Positions 34,388 through 43,619 are shown, counted from the stretch's first letter. The stretch is DNA of 64,000 nucleotides from Amycolatopsis arida (GCF_900115565.1 NZ_FOWW01000005.1:186001-250000); one strand, 5' to 3'. The notes: generated by a model not told the origin, from the letters alone. Program-made: numbers and translations.

Positions 34388-36321
34388 GGGGCCACTCCCA
34401 GCGTGTCGAGGGTCTCGCGGAGCACGGCGAGCGCGTCGCAGCCGGCGTGCACGAAGCGCAAACCGGCGGGGAGGTCGTCCGCCGGCTTGCCGGCCAGGTA
34501 GACGGCCTCGGCGCCGGCGGCGCGCAGCGCGTCGACCACGGTGGCACCCTGCTCGCGGTAGGCGGTGTCGGTGCCGCAGAGGCACGCGATCCTGGCGCCG
34601 GAGTCGCGGAAGGCCGCGGCCACCTCCTCGGCGGACCCGCCGGCGCCGGGGTTGACCGGCTCGACACCGCCGGCCGTGAACAGATTGGCGGCGAACGTCG
34701 CCCGCGCGGTGTGCGCGGCCACCGGGCCGAGCGTGGCGAGGAAGATCCGCGGCCGCGTGCCGTGCGCGGCGAGGTGGGCGTCGGCGCGGTCACGCAACCG
34801 CTCGTACTCCTGGGCGTAGCGGACCCGGGGCAGCCCGCCGCCCGCGCGCACCGCCGGTGGGAGGGGCGGCCGTCGCACCGGCTTCTCGTCCAGCAGCGGG
34901 AACTCGCTGACGCCGGTGATCGCGTCGGCGCGGGTGGCCAGCCGGCGCTCACGGGCGGCCCACGTCTCGGCCAGCCGGCCGGCGAGCGTGCCGGACTCCA
35001 GCACGGCCTCGATCCCGCCGTCCCGCTCGATGGCGGTGAACTCGCGCCACGCGGCCCGCGCGACCTCGTCGGTCAGCCGCTCGACGTACCACGATCCGCC
35101 GGCCGGGTCGATCACACCGGCCAGTTTGGACTCCTCGAGCAGGATCGCCTGGGTGTTGCGGGCGATCCTGCGGGAGAACGCGTCGGGAAGGCCGATCGCG
35201 CCGTCGAACGGCAGCACGGTGACCGCGTCCGCGCCGCCGACCCCGGCGGCGAAGCCGGCCACGCAGCCGCGCAGCAGGTTCACCCACGGGTCGCGGCGGG
35301 TGAGCATGGCCGGTGAGGTCACCGCGTGCTGGCGCATCCCGCGCGCCGCCGGGCTCACCCCGGCGACCTCGGTGACCCTGGCCCACAGCCGGCGCGCGGC
35401 GCGCAGCTTGGCGATGGTGAGGAACTGGTCGGCGGTCGCGGCGAGGCGGAACTCCAGCCGCGCGGCGGCGTCGTCCACGGCGAGCCCGGCGCCGGTGAGC
35501 GCCCGCAGGTAGGCCACCCCGGTGGCGATCGCCGCGCCGAGCTCCTGGGTGTCCGCGCCGCCGGCCTCGTGGTAGGGCAGCGCGTCCACCACCATGGTGC
35601 GCAGGTTCGGGTACCGGCCGGCGAGGTCGGCGGCCAGCGCGGCGGCCGCGGCAGCGTCCGCGCCGCCGGTGGCCTGCCCGGTGCGGGCGCGCAGCCCGAT
35701 CGGATCGGCCCCGACGTTGCCGACCACCTCGCTGTCCGGGATGCCGCGCTCGGCGAACACGGCCAGCAGCGCCTCCGCGGCGGCCGGCTGGTCCGCGCCG
35801 GCGTCCAGCACCACGGGGGCGAGCTCGACGTAGACCTCGTGCAGGGCGTCGCCCAGCGCGTCCGGCGGCAGCGCGCCGGCGCCGACCCGCAGCCACAGCG
35901 ACCGCACCCCGCCGGCGAGGTCGGCCAGCGCGGCCCGGTTGGTGGCCGCGGGGTCGGGGTCGAGATGCAGGGCCCGGACGTCCCAGCCGGTGCGCATCGC
36001 GCCCTCGGGACGGGTGCCGCGGACGAACGGCGGAAGGCCGGGGAAACCGGCGGGCGGCACGGTGTCCTCGGTGTCCTCGGTGTCCTCGGCGGTGTAGAGC
36101 GGCTGGACGGCGATGCCGTCGTAGGTGGTGCTGGTCAGCAGGGACTCCGGGGGCCCGGTGAAGCCCTCGGGCAGCGCGCCGGTCTTCCGCAGGACACCGG
36201 CGACCAGCTTCCGCCAGTCCTCCCGGTCGGGGCGGTCGAACTCGGCCGCGAGCGCCAGCTCGTCCGGTTCCCTGCCCGCCACCGGCTCCGGCACGGACGC
36301 CGTCGTCCCAGCCTCAGTCAT
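34384..36321 (-). CDS. mutA: Methylmalonyl-CoA mutase small subunit
   Basis: The 645-aa partner of MutB has the same barrel plus a C-terminal flavodoxin-like domain that lacks the cobalamin DxHxxG motif (in its place [17 protein letters not shown]). It is structural in the heterodimer. A triple EDT repeat (EDTEDTEDT), from three 9-bp units at 36062-36088, sits in the N-terminal part. ATG 36321 has TACCAT 8 nt upstream, a leaderless-type promoter. It is divergent from a Ser/Thr kinase. Confidence 0.94.
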   Translation of the reverse strand: MTEAGTTASVPEPVAGREPDELALAAEFDRPDREDWRKLVAGVLRKTGALPEGFTGPPESLLTSTTYDGIAVQPLYTAEDTEDTEDTVPPAGFPGLPPFVRGTRPEGAMRTGWDVRALHLDPDPAATNRAALADLAGGVRSLWLRVGAGALPPDALGDALHEVYVELAPVVLDAGADQPAAAEALLAVFAERGIPDSEVVGNVGADPIGLRARTGQATGGADAAAAAALAADLAGRYPNLRTMVVDALPYHEAGGADTQELGAAIATGVAYLRALTGAGLAVDDAAARLEFRLAATADQFLTIAKLRAARRLWARVTEVAGVSPAARGMRQHAVTSPAMLTRRDPWVNLLRGCVAGFAAGVGGADAVTVLPFDGAIGLPDAFSRRIARNTQAILLEESKLAGVIDPAGGSWYVERLTDEVARAAWREFTAIERDGGIEAVLESGTLAGRLAETWAARERRLATRADAITGVSEFPLLDEKPVRRPPLPPAVRAGGGLPRVRYAQEYERLRDRADAHLAAHGTRPRIFLATLGPVAAHTARATFAANLFTAGGVEPVNPGAGGSAEEVAAAFRDSGARIACLCGTDTAYREQGATVVDALRAAGAEAVYLAGKPADDLPAGLRFVHAGCDALAVLRETLDTLGVAP

Positions 36322-36329
36322 AACTTTCG

Positions 36330-36335
36330 ATGGTA
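36330..36335 (-). promoter_or_regulatory. -10 hexamer TACCAT of mutA-mutB-meaB (leaderless type)
   Basis: TACCAT on the minus strand ends 8 nt before the mutA ATG at 36321. Confidence 0.55.
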
Positions 36336-36405
36336 GGGCCGCGTGGCACCCGTGACGTGTGAGGCTGGTCGCGATTCCGGCCGCCGCGGCGGATGCCGGC
36401 TGCGC

Positions 36406-36411
36406 CACAAT
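36406..36411 (+). promoter_or_regulatory. -10 like hexamer CACAAT of the kinase gene (leaderless type)
   Basis: CACAAT (nAnnnT form) ends 7 nt before GTG 36419. It is weaker than other hexamers here. Confidence 0.42.
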
Positions 36412-36418
36412 GTGTCGG

Positions 36419-38152
36419 GTGAGCAGCTCCGAGAAGGGCCCGGTCGGCGGGGACGACACCGCCGGGTCCCGCGTCGTCGCCGGGCGGTACCGGCTGCGCT
36501 CGGTGCTCGGCTCGGGGTCGATGGGCACCGTCTGGTCGGCCTACGACGAGTTCCTGCACCGGCCGGTGGCGGTGAAGGAGGTCCGGCTGCCGCCCGGGGT
36601 GCCGCCGGTCCAGGCCGCCGAGCTGCGCGAGCGGACCCTGCGCGAGGCCCGCGCGATCGCCGTGCTGTCCCACCCGAACGTGATCACCCTGCACGACGTG
36701 GCGCGGGAGGACGACGAGCCGTTCGTGGTGATGGAGCTGCTGCCCGCGCGCAGCCTCGCCGGGATGCTGCGCGAGCACGGGCCGCTCACCGTGCCGCGGG
36801 CGGCCGCGGTGGCCGACGCGGTGGCCGCGGCGCTGGAGGCCGCGCACGCGGCCGGCATCACCCACCGCGACGTCAAGCCGGGCAACGTGCTGGTGGCCAG
36901 GGACGGCCGGATCAAGCTCACCGACTTCGGCATCGCGCGCAACGTCTCCGAGGCGACGATGACCCGCACCGGGATGATGCTGGGCTCACCCGCCTACATC
37001 GCCCCCGAGGTGGCCTCCGGTGGCGCGGTCACCCCCGCCGCGGACCTGTGGGGGCTCGGCGCGACGCTGTTCGCCGCCGTCGAGGGCCGCCCGCCCTACG
37101 ACGCCGACGGCGACCCGCTGGAGACCGTCGGCAGAGTGGTCAACGGCGCGGTGCCGCGGCCGGCGCCGGGCCCGCTGGCCCCGCTGATCCGGGGCCTGAT
37201 GGCGAAGGAGCCCGCGGCGCGGCTGTCGCTGCAGGAGGTGCGGCGCAGGCTGTACCCGCTGCTCGCCCAGCCGCGGCACACGCTGTTCGGGCCGGAGCTG
37301 TTCGCCGACCGGGCGACCTCGCGGGCGCCGGACCGGATCGACGGCACGGCCACCCAGGTGATTCGCGAGGTGCCGCCGGCCCCGGCCGAGCCGTCGGCCG
37401 GGACCTCGACCGAGCGCTCGGCCGAGCCGGAGCCCGGTGAGCTGGCCACCGATCCCGGCCCGCTGCCGTTCGCCCCGCCCGCTCCGGCACGGCGGCGGGC
37501 CGGCGCGGGGGCCGCGCTGCTCGCCGTGCTGCTGTTCCTGGTCGCCGCGGCCGGCGGCTTCGCCCTCACCCGGACCGTCGGCGCCCAGCCGCTGCTGCCG
37601 CCGGAGCGCCCGCAGCGCACGTCCGCGCCCACGCCGCCGCAGGGTGAGCTGGAGGCGCGCACCGGCGACGCGACCAACCTGAGCGGCGCCAAGGGCGGGC
37701 TGTTCTCGGTGCACGTGCCGCAGAACTGGACCAGCTTCGTGACCCAGCGGGCCGATCCGGGGCTGCCGCCGAGCACGGTGGTGCAGTACGTCTCCCCCGA
37801 CGGCACCCAGACGCTGACCGTGCAGCGGTTCGCACCGTTCGCCGCGCCGCTGACCGTGGACGACTACCGCGGCGCGCTGGCGAAGCAGTGGGCACCGGGC
37901 GACTTCGTCGCGGTACGGGAGACCTCGCTGCCGGACCGCGACGGCGTGCGGCTGTTCTACCGGACCGTGGAGCGCGCCACCGGACCCGGCGAGGCGTCCG
38001 AGTCGCAGCTCGGCCGGTCGACGTTCGCGGAGGTGTTCCGCCACGGCACCGGGCTGTGGGTGGTCGCCGTCACCGTGCCCACCGAGCAGGAGCGCAGTGG
38101 CCAGGTCGAGCTGTTCGACCGGATCGCCCCCACGTTCCGCCTCGCCGACTAG
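36419..38152 (+). CDS. Transmembrane Ser/Thr protein kinase
   Basis: The 577-aa eukaryotic-type kinase has GSGSMGTVW, VAVKEVRL, HRDVKPGN, KLTDFGIAR and GSPAYIAPE, all catalytic residues present. The kinase domain (about 22-290) is followed by a Pro/Ala juxtamembrane stretch, one helix (about 361-382) and an outer domain of about 190 aa (FSVHVPQNWTSF, VVQYVSPDGTQTLTV) without PASTA repeats. Signal unknown. GTG 36419 was chosen by promoter spacing. It is divergent from mutA; whether it regulates propionate metabolism is not shown. Confidence 0.93.
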   Translation: MSSSEKGPVGGDDTAGSRVVAGRYRLRSVLGSGSMGTVWSAYDEFLHRPVAVKEVRLPPGVPPVQAAELRERTLREARAIAVLSHPNVITLHDVAREDDEPFVVMELLPARSLAGMLREHGPLTVPRAAAVADAVAAALEAAHAAGITHRDVKPGNVLVARDGRIKLTDFGIARNVSEATMTRTGMMLGSPAYIAPEVASGGAVTPAADLWGLGATLFAAVEGRPPYDADGDPLETVGRVVNGAVPRPAPGPLAPLIRGLMAKEPAARLSLQEVRRRLYPLLAQPRHTLFGPELFADRATSRAPDRIDGTATQVIREVPPAPAEPSAGTSTERSAEPEPGELATDPGPLPFAPPAPARRRAGAGAALLAVLLFLVAAAGGFALTRTVGAQPLLPPERPQRTSAPTPPQGELEARTGDATNLSGAKGGLFSVHVPQNWTSFVTQRADPGLPPSTVVQYVSPDGTQTLTVQRFAPFAAPLTVDDYRGALAKQWAPGDFVAVRETSLPDRDGVRLFYRTVERATGPGEASESQLGRSTFAEVFRHGTGLWVVAVTVPTEQERSGQVELFDRIAPTFRLAD

Positions 38153-38387
38153 CAGCCCTGCGCCCACCCGCACGGCGCGGTCCAGGCGACGTCCGGACCG
38201 GGCTCGGTGTGCTCCCGGCCTCGGCGCGGCGGATGAGCCCCGAGGCTTCGGGTGCACCCCCGCCCCCTTCGTGGCCGGCAGTGTTTTACGGGGGCGAACC
38301 AAGGAGGCCAACGACTCGGGTTCTCGTTGTTTCAGGTCCGTCGTGTCACACACTGACCTTGTCCCGCTTATGTCCGGGCGCACGAGG

Positions 38388-39047
38388 TCAGGAACCGCTC
38401 GTCTCGCACTCGGGGTCGCACTCGGGGTCACCGAAGCGGTGGGCGGAGGCGTTGAGCTGGGCCAGCCGGCGCAACGCGGCGAACAGCGGCTCGCCCAGCA
38501 CCATGCCGATCACCGCCTGCTCCACGGTCTCCTCCACCGAGGGCAGCCCGACCACGGTGTCGACATCGGACTCGGCCACCAGGTCGGCCAGCTCGGCGTA
38601 GCGGTCGAGCTGGTCCAGCAGGTGGGTGTGACCGAGCTCGTTTACCGTCGCCAGCACGCCGAGCACCGCCTCGGTCACCGGCTCGTCTGGTTTGATCGTC
38701 CAACCGCGCCGCTCGGCGACCTCCCGTAGCCGTTGCGCCACCCGCTCCCTGGTCTCGCCCTCGGCGACGGCCCGCGGCGTGGTCACCGCCCGCTGGGCCA
38801 CACCGAGCACGTGGTGCGGCGACGCCGGCTCGTCCAGCGCGGCCAGCACCTCGGCGACCGTCGCGATGGGCAGCTTGCCGACCTCGACCAGCGCCCGGAC
38901 CAGCCGGAGCCGGCGGACGTGTGCCTCGCCGTAGCGGGCCTGGTTGGGGCTGGTCCGCTCGCCCGGCGGCAGCAGGCCGGCCCGCAGGTAGTACTTGATG
39001 GTCGGGACCGGCACTCCCGAGGCACGGCTCAGCTCGGCCATCCGCAT
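38388..39047 (-). CDS. MerR-family transcriptional regulator
   Basis: The 219-aa protein begins MRMAELSRASGVPVPTIKYYLRAGLLPPGERTS, the winged helix of MerR proteins, then a helical effector domain. No metal-binding Cys set typical of SoxR or CueR appears; two Cys sit at the extreme C-terminus (DPECDPECETSGS). It is divergent from two membrane-protein genes, with a dyad between them, so self-regulation and control of those genes is likely. GGAAGG precedes the ATG by about 10 nt. Confidence 0.9.
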   Translation of the reverse strand: MRMAELSRASGVPVPTIKYYLRAGLLPPGERTSPNQARYGEAHVRRLRLVRALVEVGKLPIATVAEVLAALDEPASPHHVLGVAQRAVTTPRAVAEGETRERVAQRLREVAERRGWTIKPDEPVTEAVLGVLATVNELGHTHLLDQLDRYAELADLVAESDVDTVVGLPSVEETVEQAVIGMVLGEPLFAALRRLAQLNASAHRFGDPECDPECETSGS

Positions 39048-39080
39048 TCGGCGGCGTCCTTCCGTCGTTCCTGTGAACCC

Positions 39081-39134
39081 CTCAGTATGGATAGTATAGC
39101 TTCCCGTAGTGGTAAGTGCCGCTATCCATATGAG
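39081..39134. promoter_or_regulatory. AT-rich dyad between MerR gene and membrane-protein operon
   Basis: CTCAGTATGGATAG (39081-39094) and CTATCCATATGAG (39122-39134) are near-perfect inverted copies, 27 nt apart. TAGTAT (39092-39097) on the plus strand and TATACT on the minus strand look like overlapping divergent -10 boxes, and the right arm runs into the GGAG ribosome site of the 39143 gene. Likely MerR-type operator; the binding protein is inferred. Confidence 0.6.
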
Positions 39135-39142
39135 GAGCCGTG

Positions 39143-40126
39143 ATGCCTCCGCTACTCCCCCTGGCGCGCCGGAGCCTGTCCTGGCACCGGCCGCTGATGC
39201 TGTTCGCCGCGGCCATGGCCGTGGTGTCCGTGGTGTCGGCCGTCGGCCTCGTCGTCGACGACCGCGTCCTGGTCGGCGCGCCGATCTGGGCCAAGCCGCT
39301 GAAGTTCGCCCTGTCGTTCCTGCTCTACACGGTCACCTGGGCCTGGATGCTCACCTTCCAGCAACGCGCCCGGCGCTGGGGTTGGTGGGCGGGCACCGTG
39401 CTCGCCGGCGCCGGCACCGTCGAGATGCTGGTGATCGTCGGCCAGGTGCTGCGCGGCAAACGGAGCCACTTCAACCTGGAGACACCGTTCGACACCGCCG
39501 TGTTCGGCCTGATGGGTACCACCATCATCGTGCTCATGCTCGGTCACTTCGCGCTGGGCGCGCTGCTGCTGGCCGGGCGGTACGCCGACCGGGCCAGCGC
39601 GGCCGCGGTCCGCTGGGGCATGGCGGTGTCGGCCGCGGGCCTGCTGGTCGGCGGGCTGATGCTGGGGCCGACCGACGAGCAGCAGGCCGCCCGCGACCAG
39701 GGCCGATCCGTCGATGTGCTCGGCGCGCACACGGTCGGCGCACCCGACGGCGGGCCGGGCATTCCGGTGCTCAACTGGAGCACGGAGGCCGGCGACCTAC
39801 GGGTGCCGCACTTCGTCGGCATGCACGCGCTGCAACTGCTGCCGATGGTCGCGATCGCGCTGGCGCTGCTCGGCCGGCGGCGGCCTCGGCTGCGCGACGA
39901 CGTCGTGCGGCTGCGGCTGGTCCGGATCGCCGCGATCGGCTACACCGGCCTGGTCGCGCTGGTGACCTGGCAGGCGCTGCGCGGCCAGCCGGTGGTCGCC
40001 CCGGACACGCTGACCCTCGGCGCGACCGCGGCACTGGTGGCCGGCGTGGTGCTGGCCGCCGTGTTGGCCGTCCGCCGCCCCACCCGAATCGAGTTCACCC
40101 CGCGCGAGGAGGTCGCCGTCCGATGA
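39143..40126 (+). CDS. Multi-pass membrane protein of unknown function
   Basis: The 327-aa protein has about eight membrane helices: first about 18-37, others near 52-70, 84-104, 123-147, 158-175, 226-243, 261-279 and 289-309. Motif APIWAKPLKFALSFLLYTVTWAW resembles a family of hypothetical actinobacterial membrane proteins. GGAG lies 5 nt upstream of ATG 39143. The stop overlaps the next gene ATGA, and the MerR regulator is divergent. Function unknown. Confidence 0.8.
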   Translation: MPPLLPLARRSLSWHRPLMLFAAAMAVVSVVSAVGLVVDDRVLVGAPIWAKPLKFALSFLLYTVTWAWMLTFQQRARRWGWWAGTVLAGAGTVEMLVIVGQVLRGKRSHFNLETPFDTAVFGLMGTTIIVLMLGHFALGALLLAGRYADRASAAAVRWGMAVSAAGLLVGGLMLGPTDEQQAARDQGRSVDVLGAHTVGAPDGGPGIPVLNWSTEAGDLRVPHFVGMHALQLLPMVAIALALLGRRRPRLRDDVVRLRLVRIAAIGYTGLVALVTWQALRGQPVVAPDTLTLGATAALVAGVVLAAVLAVRRPTRIEFTPREEVAVR

Positions 40127-40680
40127 GCACCACGCAGCTGTTCACCATCACCTTCTACCTGGTCGTGCCGTTCTGGGCGCTGATGATCCTCGCCCCGCGC
40201 TGGTCGGTGACCGTTAGGATCATCGCCTCGCCGTGGATCGCCGCGCCGCCGCTGGTCTGCTACGCGATCCTGCTGGTGCCCCACCTCGGCGAGCTGTGGG
40301 CGGTGATGAGCCGGCCGGACCTGGAGACGCTGCGCGAGTTCCTCGGCTCGCCGATCGGCGCGGCCGGGCTGTGGGCCCACCTGGTGGGTTACGACCTGTT
40401 GGTCGGCAGGTGGATGTACGCCGACTCCCGGGTCCGCGGCGTACACCCGCTGGCCATGGCGCCGATCCTGCTGGTCACCATCCTGCTCTCGCCGTTCGGC
40501 CTGCTCGCGTACCTGCTGGTCCGCTCGGCCCACCCGGGCGCCCCGACCACGGGCACACCGTCGAGCCCGCCGGCTCCGGAGGCAGAACCCAGCCCACCGG
40601 CTCCGGAGGCAGAACCCAGCCCACCGGTCCCGGAGGCCGCGACGAGCCCGCCGGCGGCCTCCGGTGACCGGCGCCCGTAG
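40123..40680 (+). CDS. ABA4-like (DUF4281) membrane protein
   Basis: The 185-aa protein has four helices in an ABA4/DUF4281-like core: [20 protein letters not shown], then a second helix, [23 protein letters not shown] and a final helix pair. The C-terminal tail (about 145-185) is a Pro/Glu/Ala-rich low-complexity segment from a 27-bp repeat (40570-40637). Overlaps the preceding membrane protein by 4 nt. Function in bacteria unknown. Confidence 0.78.
   Translation: MSTTQLFTITFYLVVPFWALMILAPRWSVTVRIIASPWIAAPPLVCYAILLVPHLGELWAVMSRPDLETLREFLGSPIGAAGLWAHLVGYDLLVGRWMYADSRVRGVHPLAMAPILLVTILLSPFGLLAYLLVRSAHPGAPTTGTPSSPPAPEAEPSPPAPEAEPSPPVPEAATSPPAASGDRRP
40570..40637 (+). repeat. 27-bp tandem repeat inside the ABA4-like gene
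   Basis: Units beginning CCGGCTCCGGAGGC start at 40570 and 40597, with a partial third at 40624; they encode PAPEAEPSP copies in the cytosolic tail. Confidence 0.9.
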
Positions 40681-40683
40681 GCT
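40678..40683 (+). promoter_or_regulatory. -10 hexamer TAGGCT of the purine nucleoside phosphorylase gene (leaderless type)
   Basis: TAGGCT, overlapping the previous stop, ends 8 nt before GTG 40692. Confidence 0.55.
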
Positions 40684-40691
40684 TGCCGGCC

Positions 40692-41498
40692 GTGAGCAAC
40701 GACTTCGACCACCCGATGGACATCGCCGGCACGGCGGCGAAGGTGCTGGCCGAGCGGACCGGGTTCGACCGGCACGACGTGGCCGTGGTGCTGGGCTCCG
40801 GCTGGCGCCCGGCGGCCGACGTCATCGGCCGACCCGACGCCGAGGTTCCGATGGCCGAGCTCCCCGGGTTCGCCGCGCCCAGCGCGGTGGGCCACGGCGG
40901 CAGCGCGCGATCGGTGGAGGTCGGCGGGCGGCGGGCGCTGGTACTGCTCGGCCGGACCCACCTGTACGAGGGCAATGGAGTGGCGCGGGTCGTGCACCCG
41001 GTGCGCACCGCGGCGGCGGCCGGAGTGCGCGCCGTCCTGCTGACCAACGCCGCCGGTGGCCTGCGGGAGGGCCTCCGGGTGGGGCAGCCGGTGCTCATCA
41101 CCGACCACCTGAACCTGACCGCGACCTCCCCGATCACCGGGGCGAACTTCGTCGACCTCGTCGACCTCTACTCCGACCGGCTGCGCCGGATCGCCAGGGA
41201 GGTCGACCCCTCACTGGCCGAAGGCGTGTACGCCGGGTTGCCGGGACCGCACTTCGAGACCCCCGCGGAGATCCGGATGCTGCGCACCCTGGGCGCGGAC
41301 CTGGTGGGCATGTCGACGGTGCTGGAGGCCATCGCGGCCAGGGCGGCCGGCATCGAGGTGTTCGGCATGTCGCTGGTGACCAACCTGGCGGCCGGCATGA
41401 CCGGCGAGCCGCTCGACCACGAGGAGGTGCTGACCGCGGGTCAGGCCGCCGCCGAGCGGATGGGCACGCTGCTCCGCGACCTGCTCGCCCGCGCCTGA
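40692..41498 (+). CDS. deoD: Purine nucleoside phosphorylase (trimeric class)
   Basis: The 268-aa enzyme splits purine (deoxy)nucleosides with phosphate. Motifs: VVLGSGWRP (phosphate loop), [17 protein letters not shown] and [32 protein letters not shown], typical of PNP-II, with [10 protein letters not shown] near the C-terminus. GTG 40692 was chosen from promoter spacing; a TTG 9 nt upstream is possible. It lies near pmmB, as in mycobacteria. A GTGTCCGC array follows. Confidence 0.95.
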   Translation: MSNDFDHPMDIAGTAAKVLAERTGFDRHDVAVVLGSGWRPAADVIGRPDAEVPMAELPGFAAPSAVGHGGSARSVEVGGRRALVLLGRTHLYEGNGVARVVHPVRTAAAAGVRAVLLTNAAGGLREGLRVGQPVLITDHLNLTATSPITGANFVDLVDLYSDRLRRIAREVDPSLAEGVYAGLPGPHFETPAEIRMLRTLGADLVGMSTVLEAIAARAAGIEVFGMSLVTNLAAGMTGEPLDHEEVLTAGQAAAERMGTLLRDLLARA

Positions 41499-41499
41499 C

Positions 41500-41609
41500 G
41501 TGTCCGCCGTCCGTGCGCGCGTGTCCGCGGTCTGTGCGCAGGTGTCCGCCGTCCGTGCGCGCGTGTTCGCGTCGTGCGGCGCGGACACCCGTGCGGGGAC
41601 CGCGGACAC
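41500..41609. repeat. GTGTCCGC family array D, 21-bp phased, 4 forward and 2 reverse units
   Basis: Forward cores at 41500, 41521, 41542 and 41563 (the last GTGTTCGCG), centre CGTCGTGCGGCGC around 41570-41582, then inverted cores CGCGGACAC at 41580 and 41601, all in 21-bp register on each arm. It begins one base after the PNP stop and ends before a small minus-strand gene. Confidence 0.9.
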
Positions 41610-41614
41610 ATGCG

Positions 41615-41734
41615 CTAGTCGCGCGGGGGGCGCTTGACGGGGGTGGCCGGGGTGGAGCCGGTGGGCACGATCGGCACGTCGGTGACCTCCGGCAGCAGGC
41701 GCAGCGGGACCGTCCGGTCCGGAATCCGACTCAT
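41615..41734 (-). CDS. Predicted 39-aa peptide
   Basis: ATG 41734 is preceded by GGGAGG, an excellent ribosome site at 5-6 nt. The peptide (SRIPDRTVPLRLLPEVTDVP, then IVPTGSTPATPVKRPPRD) is Pro/Arg/Val-rich, without signal peptide or cysteine. The frame continues open upstream, but the composition there is not protein-like. I do not recognise it; the call rests on the ribosome site and unremarkable codon use. Confidence 0.4.
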   Translation of the reverse strand: MSRIPDRTVPLRLLPEVTDVPIVPTGSTPATPVKRPPRD

Positions 41735-42127
41735 CGCGACCTCCCAGTTCACCGCGCGCCGGCGGTCGGCGCCCGGGGCCACCGGCACCGACGCGACACG
41801 CGACACGCGACGACAATCGAAAACGGTTGACGCGGGTGCACGAACCGTTCCGGTGGAGCGGGCGGTGACCGGTAACGCAATACGACCCGCGACGGCAATA
41901 TCGGGAATTGCGGCAACGGTACCTACCCGCCGGTAGGTATCTACCGTCTCGAACTTGACGGGCGCGGACAATACCCCGATCGGGTGCTTGCGCGGAAACA
42001 GAGCGCAACCTCTCGCGCAACTGTTGTCCAGGTCACAAATCGGCCCCGGTTCTCGTTCCCGCCGCGAGCACGGCGGGTCATCGGAGGGGTTGCCCACCAA
42101 CGCGGACCGAGGCACCGACCGGTCTGG
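41735..42127. promoter_or_regulatory. Less GC-rich 393-bp region with two dyads
   Basis: TACCTACC (41920-41927) and GGTAGGTA (41932-41939) form a perfect palindrome with 4-nt spacer, TetR-operator like. AACGGTT (41822-41828) and AACCGTT (41843-41849) form another, overlapping a TTGACG. The region lies between the 39-aa gene and the PucR-type regulator 3' end, so it likely holds the promoter of the small gene. No further gene seen. Confidence 0.5.
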
Positions 42128-43501
42128 TCATCCCGGCTCGCCGAGGGCGAGCAGCCGCCGCCCACGCAGCGCGACCATCAGGGCGAACCGCTCGTCGGCG
42201 TCGGTGAGCCGGTCGCCGAACAGCTCACCGATCCGCCGCATCCGGTACCGCACGGTCTGCGGGTGGATCCGCAGCCGCTCGGCGACCTCGGGCGCCCCGC
42301 CCCGGGTCTCCAACCAGGCCGACAGCGTCTCGGCCATCCGCTCCCGGGACCGCTCCGGCACTCCCAGCAGCGGCGCGAGCACCACCTCGACCAGCTGCTC
42401 GGCCAGTGCTGGGTCGTCCAGCAGGGTGAGCGTGGTGAGATGGTCCACACAGGACAGCACGGGCGCGTCCGCCAGCACGCCGCGGCGGGCCAGTGCCAGC
42501 AGCCGCCGTGCCCAGCGCAGCGAGCCACGCGCCCGGGACAGTGGCACCGGCGGGCCCACCGCGGCCCGCCACCCGGCCAACCCGGCGGCCAGGTCACGCA
42601 CCGTCTCCCCGTGGACCGGCACCACGAGACACGGCGCCTGGCTCTCCAGGTCGACCAGGACGTCCGGGTCGAGCTCGGTGACAGGCTCGGCCGGGGGTGC
42701 GCCGTCGTCGTCGGCGCGGGCCAGCACCACCACCGCGATCCGCTCCGGCAACGGCCAGCCGGCCGCGGTGGCCTGGTCGGCGATCGCCCGCGCGGCCACC
42801 GGTGGGTCGGCGAGCACCAGCTCGAGCAGACGCTTGCGGCGCCGCTCCAGCGCCCCGGCCGCCCGCGCCCGCGCGGCCGTGTAGCCCTGCACGGACAGCG
42901 TGGACAGCTCGTCGGTGTAGGCGAACAGCGCGTCGGCGAGCAGGCACATGGTGGGCAGCGGCAGCTTCATCTTCTGGCCGAACTCGCTGAGCCGCTGCCA
43001 GCCGGCGCGCACCCCGATCCGGTAGGCCGACTGCAGCACGTGGATGTCCCGCCCCTCGGCGACCTCGTACTCGCCGAGCTTGCGGAACAGCTCCGCGCTG
43101 CCGTGCCGGCGTCGGGCCGCCGGGTCCGCCAGCCGCTCGACGAACTCCAGGATGCCCCGCTCCACCCCGGCGACGATGGCTTTGCCGAACGCGCCCTCGA
43201 TCGGCCGCGCGTACTCGGGGATGTTGCGCTGGATATCGTGCAGGATCTCCCTGGCCACCCTGCCGCATTCGGTCCGCAGAATGGGCGCCAGCTTCGTCGG
43301 CAGCCGGGCGAGCAGCAGTCTCGTCTCGAGACCGCCCGCGCCCCCGGCCGCCGCGCCCGCGGAAATGCGCTTCAGTGTCCTGGTCAGTTCCTCGTAGGCG
43401 TCCCGCAAGGCCGCGTCACTGGGTGCGCGGAAAACCGAGTCGTCGCTGACCACGCCGGCGCCACCTCGACCGTACCGGGGAATACGCAGGGCAATTGTCA
43501 T
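42128..43501 (-). CDS. PucR/CdaR-family transcriptional regulator
   Basis: The protein of about 457 aa ends in the PucR helix-turn-helix (LSAWLETRGGAPEVAERLRIHPQTVRYRMRRIGELFG, with ...LTDADERFALMVALRGRRLL). The N-terminal half is helical with a sensor-like core (VERGILEFVERLADPAARR). Targets unknown. ATG 43501 was chosen; ATG 43564 or GTG 43453 are alternatives, since homology seems to begin at APSDAALRDAYEEL. It is divergent from the phosphohexomutase gene. Confidence 0.88.
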   Translation of the reverse strand: MTIALRIPRYGRGGAGVVSDDSVFRAPSDAALRDAYEELTRTLKRISAGAAAGGAGGLETRLLLARLPTKLAPILRTECGRVAREILHDIQRNIPEYARPIEGAFGKAIVAGVERGILEFVERLADPAARRRHGSAELFRKLGEYEVAEGRDIHVLQSAYRIGVRAGWQRLSEFGQKMKLPLPTMCLLADALFAYTDELSTLSVQGYTAARARAAGALERRRKRLLELVLADPPVAARAIADQATAAGWPLPERIAVVVLARADDDGAPPAEPVTELDPDVLVDLESQAPCLVVPVHGETVRDLAAGLAGWRAAVGPPVPLSRARGSLRWARRLLALARRGVLADAPVLSCVDHLTTLTLLDDPALAEQLVEVVLAPLLGVPERSRERMAETLSAWLETRGGAPEVAERLRIHPQTVRYRMRRIGELFGDRLTDADERFALMVALRGRRLLALGEPG

Positions 43502-43619
43502 CTGTGTACAGCGCGGGTGATCCGGGCGGCAACGAACCGGGAACGGAACGGGATCCCTTGTCATCGGTGTGACAAGACGACGGGTCGCCGTCGTGGCCCG
43601 GTGACAACAACCACCCGGC

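Noticed and set aside
31334-34501. Open plus-strand reading frame of more than 1000 codons opposite mutB
   Set aside because: It is the antisense frame of a clear mutB/meaB pair; it has His/Arg/Gly-rich composition typical of antisense translation in GC-rich DNA and no domain.
41615-42115. 166-codon minus-strand frame that would extend the 39-aa peptide upstream
   Set aside because: The upstream 127 residues lack protein-like periodicity and cross two inverted repeats, while the ribosome site sits at the internal ATG 41734.
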